Below are positions 47,706-55,648 of a DNA stretch of 64,000 nt, piece by piece. Origin of the DNA: Novosphingobium sediminicola (GTDB lineage: Bacteria; Pseudomonadota; Alphaproteobacteria; Sphingomonadales; Sphingomonadaceae); contig NZ_JACIDX010000017.1 in the NCBI RefSeq assembly GCF_014196525.1, positions 1-64,000 of the forward strand. Direction: 5' to 3'. How positions within the stretch are numbered: position 1 is the first letter of the stretch; every line of letters starts with the position of its first letter. The notes beneath the pieces are model-generated. The model was not told the DNA's origin, ran no database searches, and was given only the letters and a program-made list of their open reading frames with translations. The position numbers and the translations under genes were made by a program.

Positions 47706-49025
47706 ATGACAAATCCGGCAAATCTTCTCGCACAGCGTGGCCTGATCGCGCTTCTTCCCCGTGGTTTTGTCGCGCGCGGCGCGCTGGCGGCGGGTCTGCT
47801 GGCGGCGGGCGCGGTGGCTTTTGTCGGCCCTGATCGCCTGTTGGCGCAAATCGAGGGCGAGCGCGGCATCGCCCCGGTGGTGGCCAGCAATGACATCGAA
47901 ATCGGCAATATCGAGGTCGACGCCACCGGCAAGAATGCGCAGGAAGCCAAGCTCAATGGCTGGCGCGAGGCCTATAAGAAGGCCTGGGAAGCCGCGCATG
48001 GCCCCGCGCTGGACGTTGGCACGATCGAGAGCATCGTGGCGGGCGTGGTGGTGGACCGCGAGGAAATCGGGCCGCATCGTTATCGTGCAAAGCTGGTGAT
48101 TGCCTTCGACCGCGCGCGCGCCGGGCAATATGGTGCGGGCAATGGCGGCGTTGCTGTGCGTTCGGCGCCGATGCTGGTGATTCCCGTGCTGACATCGGGC
48201 GGGGTGGGACAGGTGTTTGAAGTGCGCAGCCCTTGGCAAAAGGTCTGGGCCGAATATCGCACCGGGGCCAGCGCGATTGATTATGTGCGCGCCAATGGCG
48301 GCGGGGCCGATTCGCTGCTGATCAACGCGGGCCAGCCCGGACGCCGCAGCCGCGTCTGGTGGCGCGGTCTGCTGGACCAGTTCGGTGCCTCGGATGTGCT
48401 GATCCCTGCCGCGCGGCTCGAACGGCAATGGCCCGGCGGGCCGGTGAAGGGCTTTTTTACCGCGCGCTATGGTCCGGACAATATTGCGCTGGGTTCGTTT
48501 GAACTGAATGCTTCGGATGACAGCGCCGTGCCCGCGATGCTGGCGCAGGCGCTGGCGCGGATGGACCAGATCTATACCGATGCGCTGACGCGCGGGCTGT
48601 TGCGGCCCGATCCCACGCTCTCGGTCGATCATCCCACGATGGAGCCGGGGCTGGCCTCGCTGATCGCCGCAGGCCGCGCCGCCGAGGCCGCCGCCGCCGC
48701 GCAGGCCGCCGCCGAACATGCCGCCGATGAGGCCGCCGCCGCCGAGGCTGTTGCCGCACAACCGGTTGCGCCCCAGCCCAAGCCGGGCGGCGCGGCGCTG
48801 ACCATTCAATTCGCTTCGCCCGATGCGCGCGCGGTGGATCAGGCGCTGGCCGCGGTGCGCGGCGTGGCGGGGGTGGACAATGCGGCCACCACTTCGATCG
48901 CGATTGGCGGAACCTCGGTGATGCGCGCGCAGTTCAACGGCAATGCCGACGCTTTGGCGGCGGCTTTGCGCAAGGCAGGGTGGCAGGTCAGCGTGGCAGG
49001 GGCCGCGCTGCGCATCCGCCGATAG
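47706..49025 (+). CDS. DUF2066-like exported protein
   Basis: This 439-residue protein has an N-terminal hydrophobic segment (GALAAGLLAAGAVAFVG). The following domain, with IEVDATGKNAQEAKLNGWRE, KLVIAFDRARAGQYGAGNGG and PMLVIPVL, resembles DUF2066. An Ala/Glu-rich helical linker (about 330-365) leads to a C-terminal ferredoxin-like ~80-residue domain (ALTIQFASPDARAVDQALAA). Placement between purM and hda is the known setting of DUF2066 genes in gammaproteobacteria, which supports the call. Function is unknown. TTG 47700 is an alternative start. Confidence 0.6.
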   Translation: MTNPANLLAQRGLIALLPRGFVARGALAAGLLAAGAVAFVGPDRLLAQIEGERGIAPVVASNDIEIGNIEVDATGKNAQEAKLNGWREAYKKAWEAAHGPALDVGTIESIVAGVVVDREEIGPHRYRAKLVIAFDRARAGQYGAGNGGVAVRSAPMLVIPVLTSGGVGQVFEVRSPWQKVWAEYRTGASAIDYVRANGGGADSLLINAGQPGRRSRVWWRGLLDQFGASDVLIPAARLERQWPGGPVKGFFTARYGPDNIALGSFELNASDDSAVPAMLAQALARMDQIYTDALTRGLLRPDPTLSVDHPTMEPGLASLIAAGRAAEAAAAAQAAAEHAADEAAAAEAVAAQPVAPQPKPGGAALTIQFASPDARAVDQALAAVRGVAGVDNAATTSIAIGGTSVMRAQFNGNADALAAALRKAGWQVSVAGAALRIRR

Positions 49026-49031
49026 AGATTT

Positions 49032-49673
49032 ATGAGCAAAATTATGAAAAAAAACGCATCCAGTCAGTTCGCGCTGCCGCTGGCCCCCGATCAGTCGCCC
49101 AGCGCCGCGCGCATTGTCGTGGGCGAGGGCAATGCCTCGGCGATTGCCGCGCTGTCCGCGCCGGAAAGCTGGCCTTTCCGCACCGCGATCCTGTCCGGCC
49201 CGCCGCGTTCGGGCAAGAGCCTGCTGGCTGCATGGTTTGCCGAGAGCGGCGGCGTGGCGCTGGACGATGCCGACACGATGGACGAAACCGCTGTGTTTCA
49301 CCGCTGGAACCGCGCGCAGGAGGAAAAGACGCCTCTGCTGTTGACCACCACCGCGCGTGAGGGCGGGTGGAAGATCACGCTGCCCGACCTTGGCTCGCGT
49401 ATGGGGGCCGCGCTCTGGCTGGACATTGAGGCGCCCGATGACGAGATGATGGCCGACCTGATCGCGGCCCATGCCGAAACGCGCCTGCTGCCTTTGACCG
49501 ACGATCACGCGCGCTATCTTGCAAGCCGGTGTGAGCGTACCCATATCGTTGCTGAACGTCTGGTGGCGACGATTGACCGGTTGTCTCTGGAGCGCAAGGC
49601 GCCGCCGGGACAGGCGATCTTGCGGGACGCGCTGGAGGAGTTGAATGGATCTGCCGAACCGCGTATGTTGTAA
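49032..49673 (+). CDS. hdaA: DnaA-homologous regulator HdaA
   Basis: This 213-residue AAA+ protein homologous to DnaA domain III has Walker A SGPPRSGKS and Walker B GVALDDAD. At the N-terminus it has QFALPLAPD, a clamp-binding QFxLPL motif of the kind seen in Hda proteins. The C-terminus is the short lid (ASRCERTHIVAERLVATIDR). With the beta clamp it stimulates ATP hydrolysis on DnaA and prevents re-initiation. It lies six bases after the DUF2066-like gene, as in other proteobacteria. Confidence 0.85.
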   Translation: MSKIMKKNASSQFALPLAPDQSPSAARIVVGEGNASAIAALSAPESWPFRTAILSGPPRSGKSLLAAWFAESGGVALDDADTMDETAVFHRWNRAQEEKTPLLLTTTAREGGWKITLPDLGSRMGAALWLDIEAPDDEMMADLIAAHAETRLLPLTDDHARYLASRCERTHIVAERLVATIDRLSLERKAPPGQAILRDALEELNGSAEPRML

Positions 49674-49731
49674 AACATAGCGATAAAGGCGGACGTAGGA
49701 TTACCTGCGGCGCGCAGAGGGATTTTGAGGG

Positions 49732-50424
49732 ATGGTTTCAGGTCTGATCGCCTATCTGGACTCGATTGTCGCGCGCGATCCCGCGCCGCGCTCGCGTTGG
49801 GAAGTGCTGCTTTATCCGGGCCTCTGGGCGGTGGGTTTCCATCGCGTGGCGCATCGCCTGTTCCGGGCGCGGCTGTTCTTTCTGGCCCGCGCGGTCAACC
49901 ATCTGGCGCGGTTTTTCACCGCCATCGACATCCATCCCGGCGCGACCATCGGGCGGCATCTGTTCATCGACCATGGCTTTACCGTGATCGGTGAAACGGC
50001 CGAAATCGGTGATAATGTCACGATCTATCAATGCGTGACGCTGGGCGGGACCAATCCGGCCAATGGCGTCGGCGGCAAGCGCCACCCGACCTTGAGCGAT
50101 GACAGCATCATCGGTTCGGGCGCGCAGATTCTGGGCCCGATCACGATTGGCCGCCGCGCCCGCGTGGGCGCCAATGCGGTGGTGACCGAGGATGTGCCCG
50201 AGGGCGCGACCATGGTGGGCGTCAAGGCGCGCAGCACGCTGGTGGCGGCCGAGACATGGGCCAAGGATTTCATCCCGTATGGCACGCCCTGCAAGGAGCC
50301 TTGCGCGGATGCCGAACCGGCGGTGGGTCGGATCTGTAAGCTGGAGGCCGAAATCGCCGATCTGCGCGCGCAGGTGGCCGATCTGCTGGCCGCCGATCAG
50401 CGTCATGACGGGACCAAGGGGTAA
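49732..50424 (+). CDS. cysE: Serine O-acetyltransferase
   Basis: This 230-residue left-handed beta-helix enzyme of the short CysE/EpsC type has IDIHPGATIGRHLFIDHGFT, VIGETAEIGDNVTIYQCVTL and GGTNPANGVGGKRHPTLSDD. These include the conserved His pair that binds serine and acetyl-CoA. A C-terminal extension (about residues 185-230) ends in a coiled-coil helix ICKLEAEIADLRAQVADLLA, longer than usual. It makes O-acetylserine for cysteine synthesis. Confidence 0.9.
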   Translation: MVSGLIAYLDSIVARDPAPRSRWEVLLYPGLWAVGFHRVAHRLFRARLFFLARAVNHLARFFTAIDIHPGATIGRHLFIDHGFTVIGETAEIGDNVTIYQCVTLGGTNPANGVGGKRHPTLSDDSIIGSGAQILGPITIGRRARVGANAVVTEDVPEGATMVGVKARSTLVAAETWAKDFIPYGTPCKEPCADAEPAVGRICKLEAEIADLRAQVADLLAADQRHDGTKG

Positions 50425-50433
50425 TCCGGCGCG

Positions 50434-50784
50434 ATGGAGCCGGAGAAGCCGCCTACAGTCGTTGCCTTTCCCCGCCCGGTTTTGCAGGTGGCCTTTGACC
50501 GGGCCGAACTGATGCGCATCCTCGACCTTTATGGCCGGATGGTCGCGGCGGGCCAGTGGCGCGATTATGCGATGGATTTCGGCAAGGAAGCCGCCAGTTT
50601 CTCTGCCTTTAAACGCAGCGCCGAAAGGCCGCAGGCGCGGATCGAAAAGCGCCCCTCGCTGCGCGGAAAACAGGGCATGTGGGCGCTTTATGGCGAGGCC
50701 GGGCAGGTTCTCAAGCGCGGCCATGAATTGGCGGGCGTGCTCAGTATTATCGAGCGGCGGCTGGTCAAGATCGTCGAGGGTTAA
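50434..50784 (+). CDS. DUF2794 protein
   Basis: This 116-residue protein of the alphaproteobacterial DUF2794 family has VAFDRAELMRILDLYGRMVA, GQWRDYAMDFGKEAASFSAF and ARIEKRPSLRGKQGMWALYG. The function is unknown. It follows cysE by ten bases and is probably co-transcribed. It converges with the racemase gene, overlapping its stop by four bases. Confidence 0.85.
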   Translation: MEPEKPPTVVAFPRPVLQVAFDRAELMRILDLYGRMVAAGQWRDYAMDFGKEAASFSAFKRSAERPQARIEKRPSLRGKQGMWALYGEAGQVLKRGHELAGVLSIIERRLVKIVEG

Positions 50785-51473
50785 TCGCCCAGTGCGAGTT
50801 CCACGGCCGCGGCAGCATGCAGCGCGGTGGTGTCCAGCAGCGGCACCGGACTGTCGCTCTCATCGACCAGCAGCATGATTTCGGTACAGCCAAGGATGAT
50901 CGCCTCGGCCCCCTGTGCGGCCAGGCGATGCAGGATAGCGCGATAGCTCGCGCGCGAGGCCGGCGAGACGATGCCCGCGATCAGTTCGTCATAGATGATG
51001 CGATGGATTTCGGCGCGATCAGGCGCCTCCGGTGTGATGACCTCCAGCCCATGAGTGGCCAGACGATCTCGCAGAAAGGGCTGCTCCATGGTAAAGCCCG
51101 TGCCGATCAGGCCGACCCGCCGCGCGCCCAGCGACAGCGCGGCCCGCGCCGCAGGATCGGCAATATGCAGCAGGGGCAGGGGCGTTGCCGCCTGAATATC
51201 CGGGGCGAGGCGATGCATTGTGTTGGTGCACAGCACCAGCGCCTGCGCGCCCGCCCGCTCCAAGGCGGTTGCGGCTTCCACCATCCGGGCCGAGAGCGCG
51301 TCCCAGTCTCCGGCATGTTGCAGGGCGGCGATTTCGGAAAAATCGAAAGACCACAGGATGCAGCGCGCCGAAGTGGTGGCCCCGCGCACGGCGCGCACGC
51401 CTTCATTGATCAGCCGGTAATAATGGGCCGAGCTTTCCCAGCTCATCCCGCCGATCAGGCCCAGTTGCTTCAT
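50781..51473 (-). CDS. Aspartate/glutamate racemase family protein
   Basis: This 230-residue cofactor-independent racemase of the RacD/YgeA type has KQLGLIGGMSWESSAHYYRL, LVLCTNTMHRLAPDIQ with the first catalytic Cys, and EAIILGCTEIMLLVDE with the second. The two Cys act as proton donor and acceptor. The substrate is aspartate or another amino acid; sequence alone does not decide. It overlaps gph by four bases. Confidence 0.85.
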   Translation of the reverse strand: MKQLGLIGGMSWESSAHYYRLINEGVRAVRGATTSARCILWSFDFSEIAALQHAGDWDALSARMVEAATALERAGAQALVLCTNTMHRLAPDIQAATPLPLLHIADPAARAALSLGARRVGLIGTGFTMEQPFLRDRLATHGLEVITPEAPDRAEIHRIIYDELIAGIVSPASRASYRAILHRLAAQGAEAIILGCTEIMLLVDESDSPVPLLDTTALHAAAAVELALGD

Positions 51474-52156
51474 TTTCCGCCCAATTGCTCCAGCGCGGGC
51501 ACCAGCGCGTCGAAATGGTCGATCACCGCATCGGCGCCCAAATGCTCGGTCCGGCCCTGATTAAAGCCAAAGCTGCACACCACGCAGGGGATATTGGCCG
51601 CCTGCGCCGCGCCCGTGTCGAAATGGGTGTCGCCGATATAGGCGGTGCGCGGCGAGGCCATGCCCGAGCGTTCAACCATCAGATGCAGCAGATCGGGCAA
51701 AGGCTTTTGCCGCCCCGGCCCCAGCGTGTCGCCGCCGATGATCGTATAGAATCGCTCGGTCAGCCCCAGTTCGCCAAACAGCTTACGCGCCAGATGCTCC
51801 ATCTTGTTGGTCACCACCGCCAGCCTGACCCCGCGCCCGGCCAGATCGTCGAGCATCTCCGCGCCGCCCGGAAACAGGCGCGAATGGACCGCGATATTGG
51901 CGTCGTAATAGCGCACCAGTTCAGCCGCCATTGCGGTCAATCCGTCATCGTCGAGCGTCGCCCCCTGAACCGCCAGCGCGCGCTCCATCAGCACCCGCGT
52001 GCCGCCGCCGACAAGGCGCGGGATCATGTCGAGCGGAACCGCCGCAAAGCCGCCTTGCTCCAGCGCATGATTGAGCGCCACGCCAAGGTCGAGTTTGGTG
52101 TCGAGCAGCGTGCCGTCGAGGTCGAATCCGACGATATCGAAAGGAAAATTGTGCAT
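51470..52156 (-). CDS. gph: Phosphoglycolate phosphatase
   Basis: This 228-residue HAD-family phosphatase has motif 1 DIVGFDLDGTLLDTKLDLG with the nucleophile Asp, motif 2 VVTNKMEHLARKLF, the Lys in GRQKPLPDLL and motif 4 TAYIGDTHFDTGAAQAANIP. It removes phosphoglycolate, a by-product of DNA repair. The frame is open far upstream, but ATG 52156 gives the family's usual start (MHNFPFDIVGFDLDGT). It is divergent from glmU. Confidence 0.88.
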   Translation of the reverse strand: MHNFPFDIVGFDLDGTLLDTKLDLGVALNHALEQGGFAAVPLDMIPRLVGGGTRVLMERALAVQGATLDDDGLTAMAAELVRYYDANIAVHSRLFPGGAEMLDDLAGRGVRLAVVTNKMEHLARKLFGELGLTERFYTIIGGDTLGPGRQKPLPDLLHLMVERSGMASPRTAYIGDTHFDTGAAQAANIPCVVCSFGFNQGRTEHLGADAVIDHFDALVPALEQLGGK

Positions 52157-52216
52157 GACTGACGCCGATGCCGTGTCCGTATGGAATCTGCAAGGATTTG
52201 CTGGCATGGGGGCGAT

Positions 52217-53581
52217 ATGACAAATATTCCGACACCGCTCGCCGTCGTTGTCCTTGCCGCGGGCAAGGGAACCCGCATGAAAAGCGACACCCACAAGGTG
52301 TTGCACCCCATCGCCGGGAGGCCGATGCTCGAGCACCTGCTTTCCAGCGCGGCGGAACTGGCGCCTGCGCGGCAGGTGGTGGTGGCGGGACATGGCCGCG
52401 ATCAATTGGAAAAGGCGCTGGGCGCGCGGGCGACCATCGCCGTGCAGGACCCCCAGCATGGCACCGCCCATGCGGTGCAGATGGCGCAGGATGCTCTGGC
52501 CGATTTTGATGGCGATGTGCTGGTGCTGTATGGCGATGTGCCGTTTGTGACCGCCGAGACGATGCGTTCGATGATTGCGCGCCTGCATGCGGATGATGCG
52601 CCCAAGGTGGTCGTGCTGGGCTTTGCGCCCGATGATGCGCTGGCCTATGGGCGGGTGATTGCGGACGGCGACGCCATTGTGAAGATGGTCGAATTCAAGG
52701 ACGCCACCGAGGTCGAGCGCACGACGAAATTGTGCAATTCGGGTCTGCTGGCCGCGCGTTCGGGCGATCTCTTTGCGTTGCTGGCGCGGGTGGGCAATGA
52801 TAATGCGCAGGGCGAATATTACCTGCCCGATATTGTGAACATCGCGCTGGCCGATGGGGATCACGCCGCTGTGGTCGTGACCACCGACCCGGACGAGGTA
52901 GCCGGGATCAACAGCCGCGCCGAACTGGCCGATGCCGAGCGCCGCTGGCAGGACCGCCGCCGGGCGCAGGCCATGGCCGACGGCGCGACGCTGATCGCGC
53001 CCGAAACTGTGTGGTTCAGTTGGGACACGCAGATTGGCCGCGATGTGCTGATCGAGCCCAATGTAGTGTTTGGGCCGGGCGTTACTGTGGCCGATTATGT
53101 CACGATCCATGCCTTCAGCCATCTGGAAGGCGCAACCGTGGGCAGCAAGGCGCAGCTTGGCCCCTATGCCCGCCTGCGCCCCGGCGCGGATGTGCGCGCC
53201 AAGGCCAAGATCGGCAATTTCGTCGAAATCAAGAAAGCCGTTATCGGCGAGGGCGCCAAGGTCAACCACCTCTCCTATGTCGGCGACGCCGAAGTGGGGG
53301 CGGGCGCCAATCTGGGCGCGGGCACGATCACCTGCAATTATGACGGCTATTTCAAATACAAGACCGTGATTGGCGAACGCGCCTTCATCGGTTCAAACAG
53401 CGCGCTCATCGCCCCGGTGCGGATCGGCAAGGACGCCATCGTGGCCGCAGGCAGCGCGGTTTCGCGCGATGTGGGCGATGGCGAATTGCGGCTGGTGCGC
53501 GCCGAACAAATGGTCAAGCCCGGCTGGGCCGACCGTTTCCACGATGCGATGAAGAAGAAAAAGGCCGAAAAGCAGGGCTAA
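52217..53581 (+). CDS. glmU: Bifunctional UDP-GlcNAc pyrophosphorylase/acetyltransferase
   Basis: This 454-residue GlmU is full length. The N-terminal uridylyltransferase has LAAGKGTRMKSDTHKVLHPI, QDPQHGTAHAVQMA and YGDVPFV. The C-terminal left-handed beta helix has YARLRPGADVRAKAKIGNFV, EIKKAVIGEGAKVNHLSYVG and GTITCNYDGYFKYKT. It makes UDP-GlcNAc for peptidoglycan and LPS. glmS follows, so the pathway's entry and exit enzymes are made together. Confidence 0.96.
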   Translation: MTNIPTPLAVVVLAAGKGTRMKSDTHKVLHPIAGRPMLEHLLSSAAELAPARQVVVAGHGRDQLEKALGARATIAVQDPQHGTAHAVQMAQDALADFDGDVLVLYGDVPFVTAETMRSMIARLHADDAPKVVVLGFAPDDALAYGRVIADGDAIVKMVEFKDATEVERTTKLCNSGLLAARSGDLFALLARVGNDNAQGEYYLPDIVNIALADGDHAAVVVTTDPDEVAGINSRAELADAERRWQDRRRAQAMADGATLIAPETVWFSWDTQIGRDVLIEPNVVFGPGVTVADYVTIHAFSHLEGATVGSKAQLGPYARLRPGADVRAKAKIGNFVEIKKAVIGEGAKVNHLSYVGDAEVGAGANLGAGTITCNYDGYFKYKTVIGERAFIGSNSALIAPVRIGKDAIVAAGSAVSRDVGDGELRLVRAEQMVKPGWADRFHDAMKKKKAEKQG

Positions 53582-53681
53582 GCCCGCTTAATCGGACAGA
53601 AAGCGTTTGGCCCTTAATAGGGGCCGCAAGCAATGACCGGGCATGTCCCGGTCACGGATGGATAAAGGGGCGGCTGAACAT

Positions 53682-55505
53682 ATGTGCGGGATTATCGGCA
53701 TTGTCGGCAAGGAAGAGGTGGCGGATCGTCTGGTCGATGGTTTGCGCCGGATGGAATATCGCGGCTATGACTCGGCGGGCGTTTGTACGGTGCATGACGG
53801 CGAATTGATCCGCCGCCGCGCGCCGGGCAAATTGCTCAATCTGGTCAAGGAACTGGCAGTTAATCCCGCGCCGGGCCTGGTGGGCATCGCCCATACGCGC
53901 TGGGCCACGCATGGCGCGCCCACGGCCGCCAATGCCCACCCCCATGCTACGGAAAAGCTGGCGCTGGTGCATAATGGCATCATCGAGAATTTCCGCCCTT
54001 TGCGCGAAATGTTGCAGGCCAAGGGGCGCGTGTTTGAATCGGAAACCGATACCGAGGTGGTGGCCCATCTGGTGTCGGATCTGGTCGAAGGCGGCCTTTC
54101 GCCGGTCGATGCGGTCAAGGCCGCGTTGCCGCAATTGCGCGGGGCTTTTGCGCTGGCGATTGCCTTCCGTGAATATCCCGACATGCTGATCGGCGCGCGT
54201 CTCGGCTCGCCGTTGGTGCTGGGTTATGGCGAGGGTGAGACGTTCCTCGGCTCGGACGCGCTGGCTCTGGCGCCTTTGACTCAGCGCATCACCTATCTGG
54301 AGGAAGGCGACTGGGTCGTCATTCGCCGCGAAGGGGTGGAGATTTTCGACAAGGACAACAATCCTGTCACACGTCCGATCGTGGCCTCGGGCGCTTCGGC
54401 GGCAGCGGTGGAAAAGGGCAATTTCCGCCACTTCATGCAGAAGGAAATCTACGATCAGCCGACCGTGGTGGCCCAGACGCTGCAAAGCTATGTGCGCCGC
54501 GACGATGAGAGTGTGGCTCTGCCCCAGATCGACTTCGACCTGTCGGCCATCAAGCGCGTGACCATCGTGGCCTGCGGCACCTCGTTCTATGCGGGGCTGG
54601 TGGCCAAATATTGGTTTGAACATTTCGCCCGCCTGCCGGTGGACATCGATGTGGCGTCCGAATTCCGCTATCGCGATCCGGTGCTGGAGCCGGGCGGTCT
54701 GGCCATCTTCATCAGCCAGTCGGGCGAGACGGCCGATACGCTGGCCGCTCTGCGCCATTGCAAGGCCAATGGGCAGACCATCGCGGTGGTGGTCAATGTG
54801 CCTACGTCCTCGATGGCGCGTGAGGCAGACCTGTTGCTGCCCACACATGCCGGGCCGGAAATCGGCGTCGCCTCGACCAAGGCGTTTACGTGTCAGCTCG
54901 CCGTTTTGGCCGCTCTGGCCGCGCATCTGGCGGTAAAGCGTGGGCGCATGACGCGCGATGACGAGCGCGAGGTTGTGCGCAATCTGATCGAAACGCCCGC
55001 CGCGCTCAATGCCGCGCTGGCTTATGACGATGCGATTGCGGCCATGGCGCATCTGATCGCCCCGGCGCGCGACGTGCTCTATCTGGGCCGCGGACAGGAT
55101 TATCCGCTGGCGCTGGAAGGCGCGCTCAAGCTGAAAGAAATCAGCTATATCCACGCCGAAGGCTATGCCAGCGGCGAGATGAAGCATGGCCCCATCGCCC
55201 TGATCGACGAGCATGTGCCGGTGATCGTGATCGCGCCCTCGGGCCCGCTGTTTGAAAAGACCGTTTCGAACATGCAGGAAGTGCGGGCACGCGGCGGCAA
55301 AATCGTGCTGATCTCGGATGCCGAAGGGCTGGCCGAGGCCGGTGAGGGTTGCATGGCCACCATCGAGATGCCGCAGGTTCACCCGCTGATCGCGCCGCTG
55401 GTCTATGCGGTGCCGGTGCAGTTGCTGGCCTATCACGTGGCCTGCGTTAAGGGTACGGACGTTGACCAGCCGCGCAATCTGGCAAAGTCGGTGACGGTGG
55501 AATAA
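53682..55505 (+). CDS. glmS: Glucosamine-6-phosphate synthase
   Basis: This 607-residue enzyme starts at ATG 53682 so that Cys is the second residue (MCGIIGIVGKEEVADRLVDG); after Met removal it is the glutaminase nucleophile. The domain continues with HTRWATHGAPTAANAHPH. Two SIS isomerase domains follow (VACGTSFYAGLVAKYWFE, SGETADTLAALRHCK, IGVASTKAFTCQLAVLAAL). It ends in the invariant DQPRNLAKSVTVE. It converts fructose-6-phosphate and glutamine to glucosamine-6-phosphate. No glmS ribozyme is seen in the 100-base leader. Confidence 0.97.
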   Translation: MCGIIGIVGKEEVADRLVDGLRRMEYRGYDSAGVCTVHDGELIRRRAPGKLLNLVKELAVNPAPGLVGIAHTRWATHGAPTAANAHPHATEKLALVHNGIIENFRPLREMLQAKGRVFESETDTEVVAHLVSDLVEGGLSPVDAVKAALPQLRGAFALAIAFREYPDMLIGARLGSPLVLGYGEGETFLGSDALALAPLTQRITYLEEGDWVVIRREGVEIFDKDNNPVTRPIVASGASAAAVEKGNFRHFMQKEIYDQPTVVAQTLQSYVRRDDESVALPQIDFDLSAIKRVTIVACGTSFYAGLVAKYWFEHFARLPVDIDVASEFRYRDPVLEPGGLAIFISQSGETADTLAALRHCKANGQTIAVVVNVPTSSMAREADLLLPTHAGPEIGVASTKAFTCQLAVLAALAAHLAVKRGRMTRDDEREVVRNLIETPAALNAALAYDDAIAAMAHLIAPARDVLYLGRGQDYPLALEGALKLKEISYIHAEGYASGEMKHGPIALIDEHVPVIVIAPSGPLFEKTVSNMQEVRARGGKIVLISDAEGLAEAGEGCMATIEMPQVHPLIAPLVYAVPVQLLAYHVACVKGTDVDQPRNLAKSVTVE

Positions 55506-55519
55506 TTGACGCAATTACC

Positions 55520-55564
55520 GGGGCGGAGGCGGCAGAATATCTGTCTGTTTCCGCCCCGTTTTTA
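55520..55564 (+). terminator. glmS terminator
   Basis: GGGGCGGA and TCCGCCCC flank a loop and are followed by GTTTTTATT shortly after the glmS stop codon. Confidence 0.8.
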
Positions 55565-55648
55565 TTAGAAAAACGGCAAAGTATTGACGCGCCGTTTACC
55601 ACATCCATTACACATGGCGATAGGCATTGCAGCGTAGGTTTCACTGCA

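Noticed and set aside
53582..53681. glmS ribozyme or riboswitch in the glmS leader
   Set aside because: The leader is only 100 bases after glmU and shows no glmS ribozyme-like structure; such ribozymes are a feature of Gram-positive bacteria.
53652..55514. 620-residue minus-strand frame opposite glmS
   Set aside because: Antisense shadow; its composition is His/Arg/Gln-rich with no domain, while glmS is complete.
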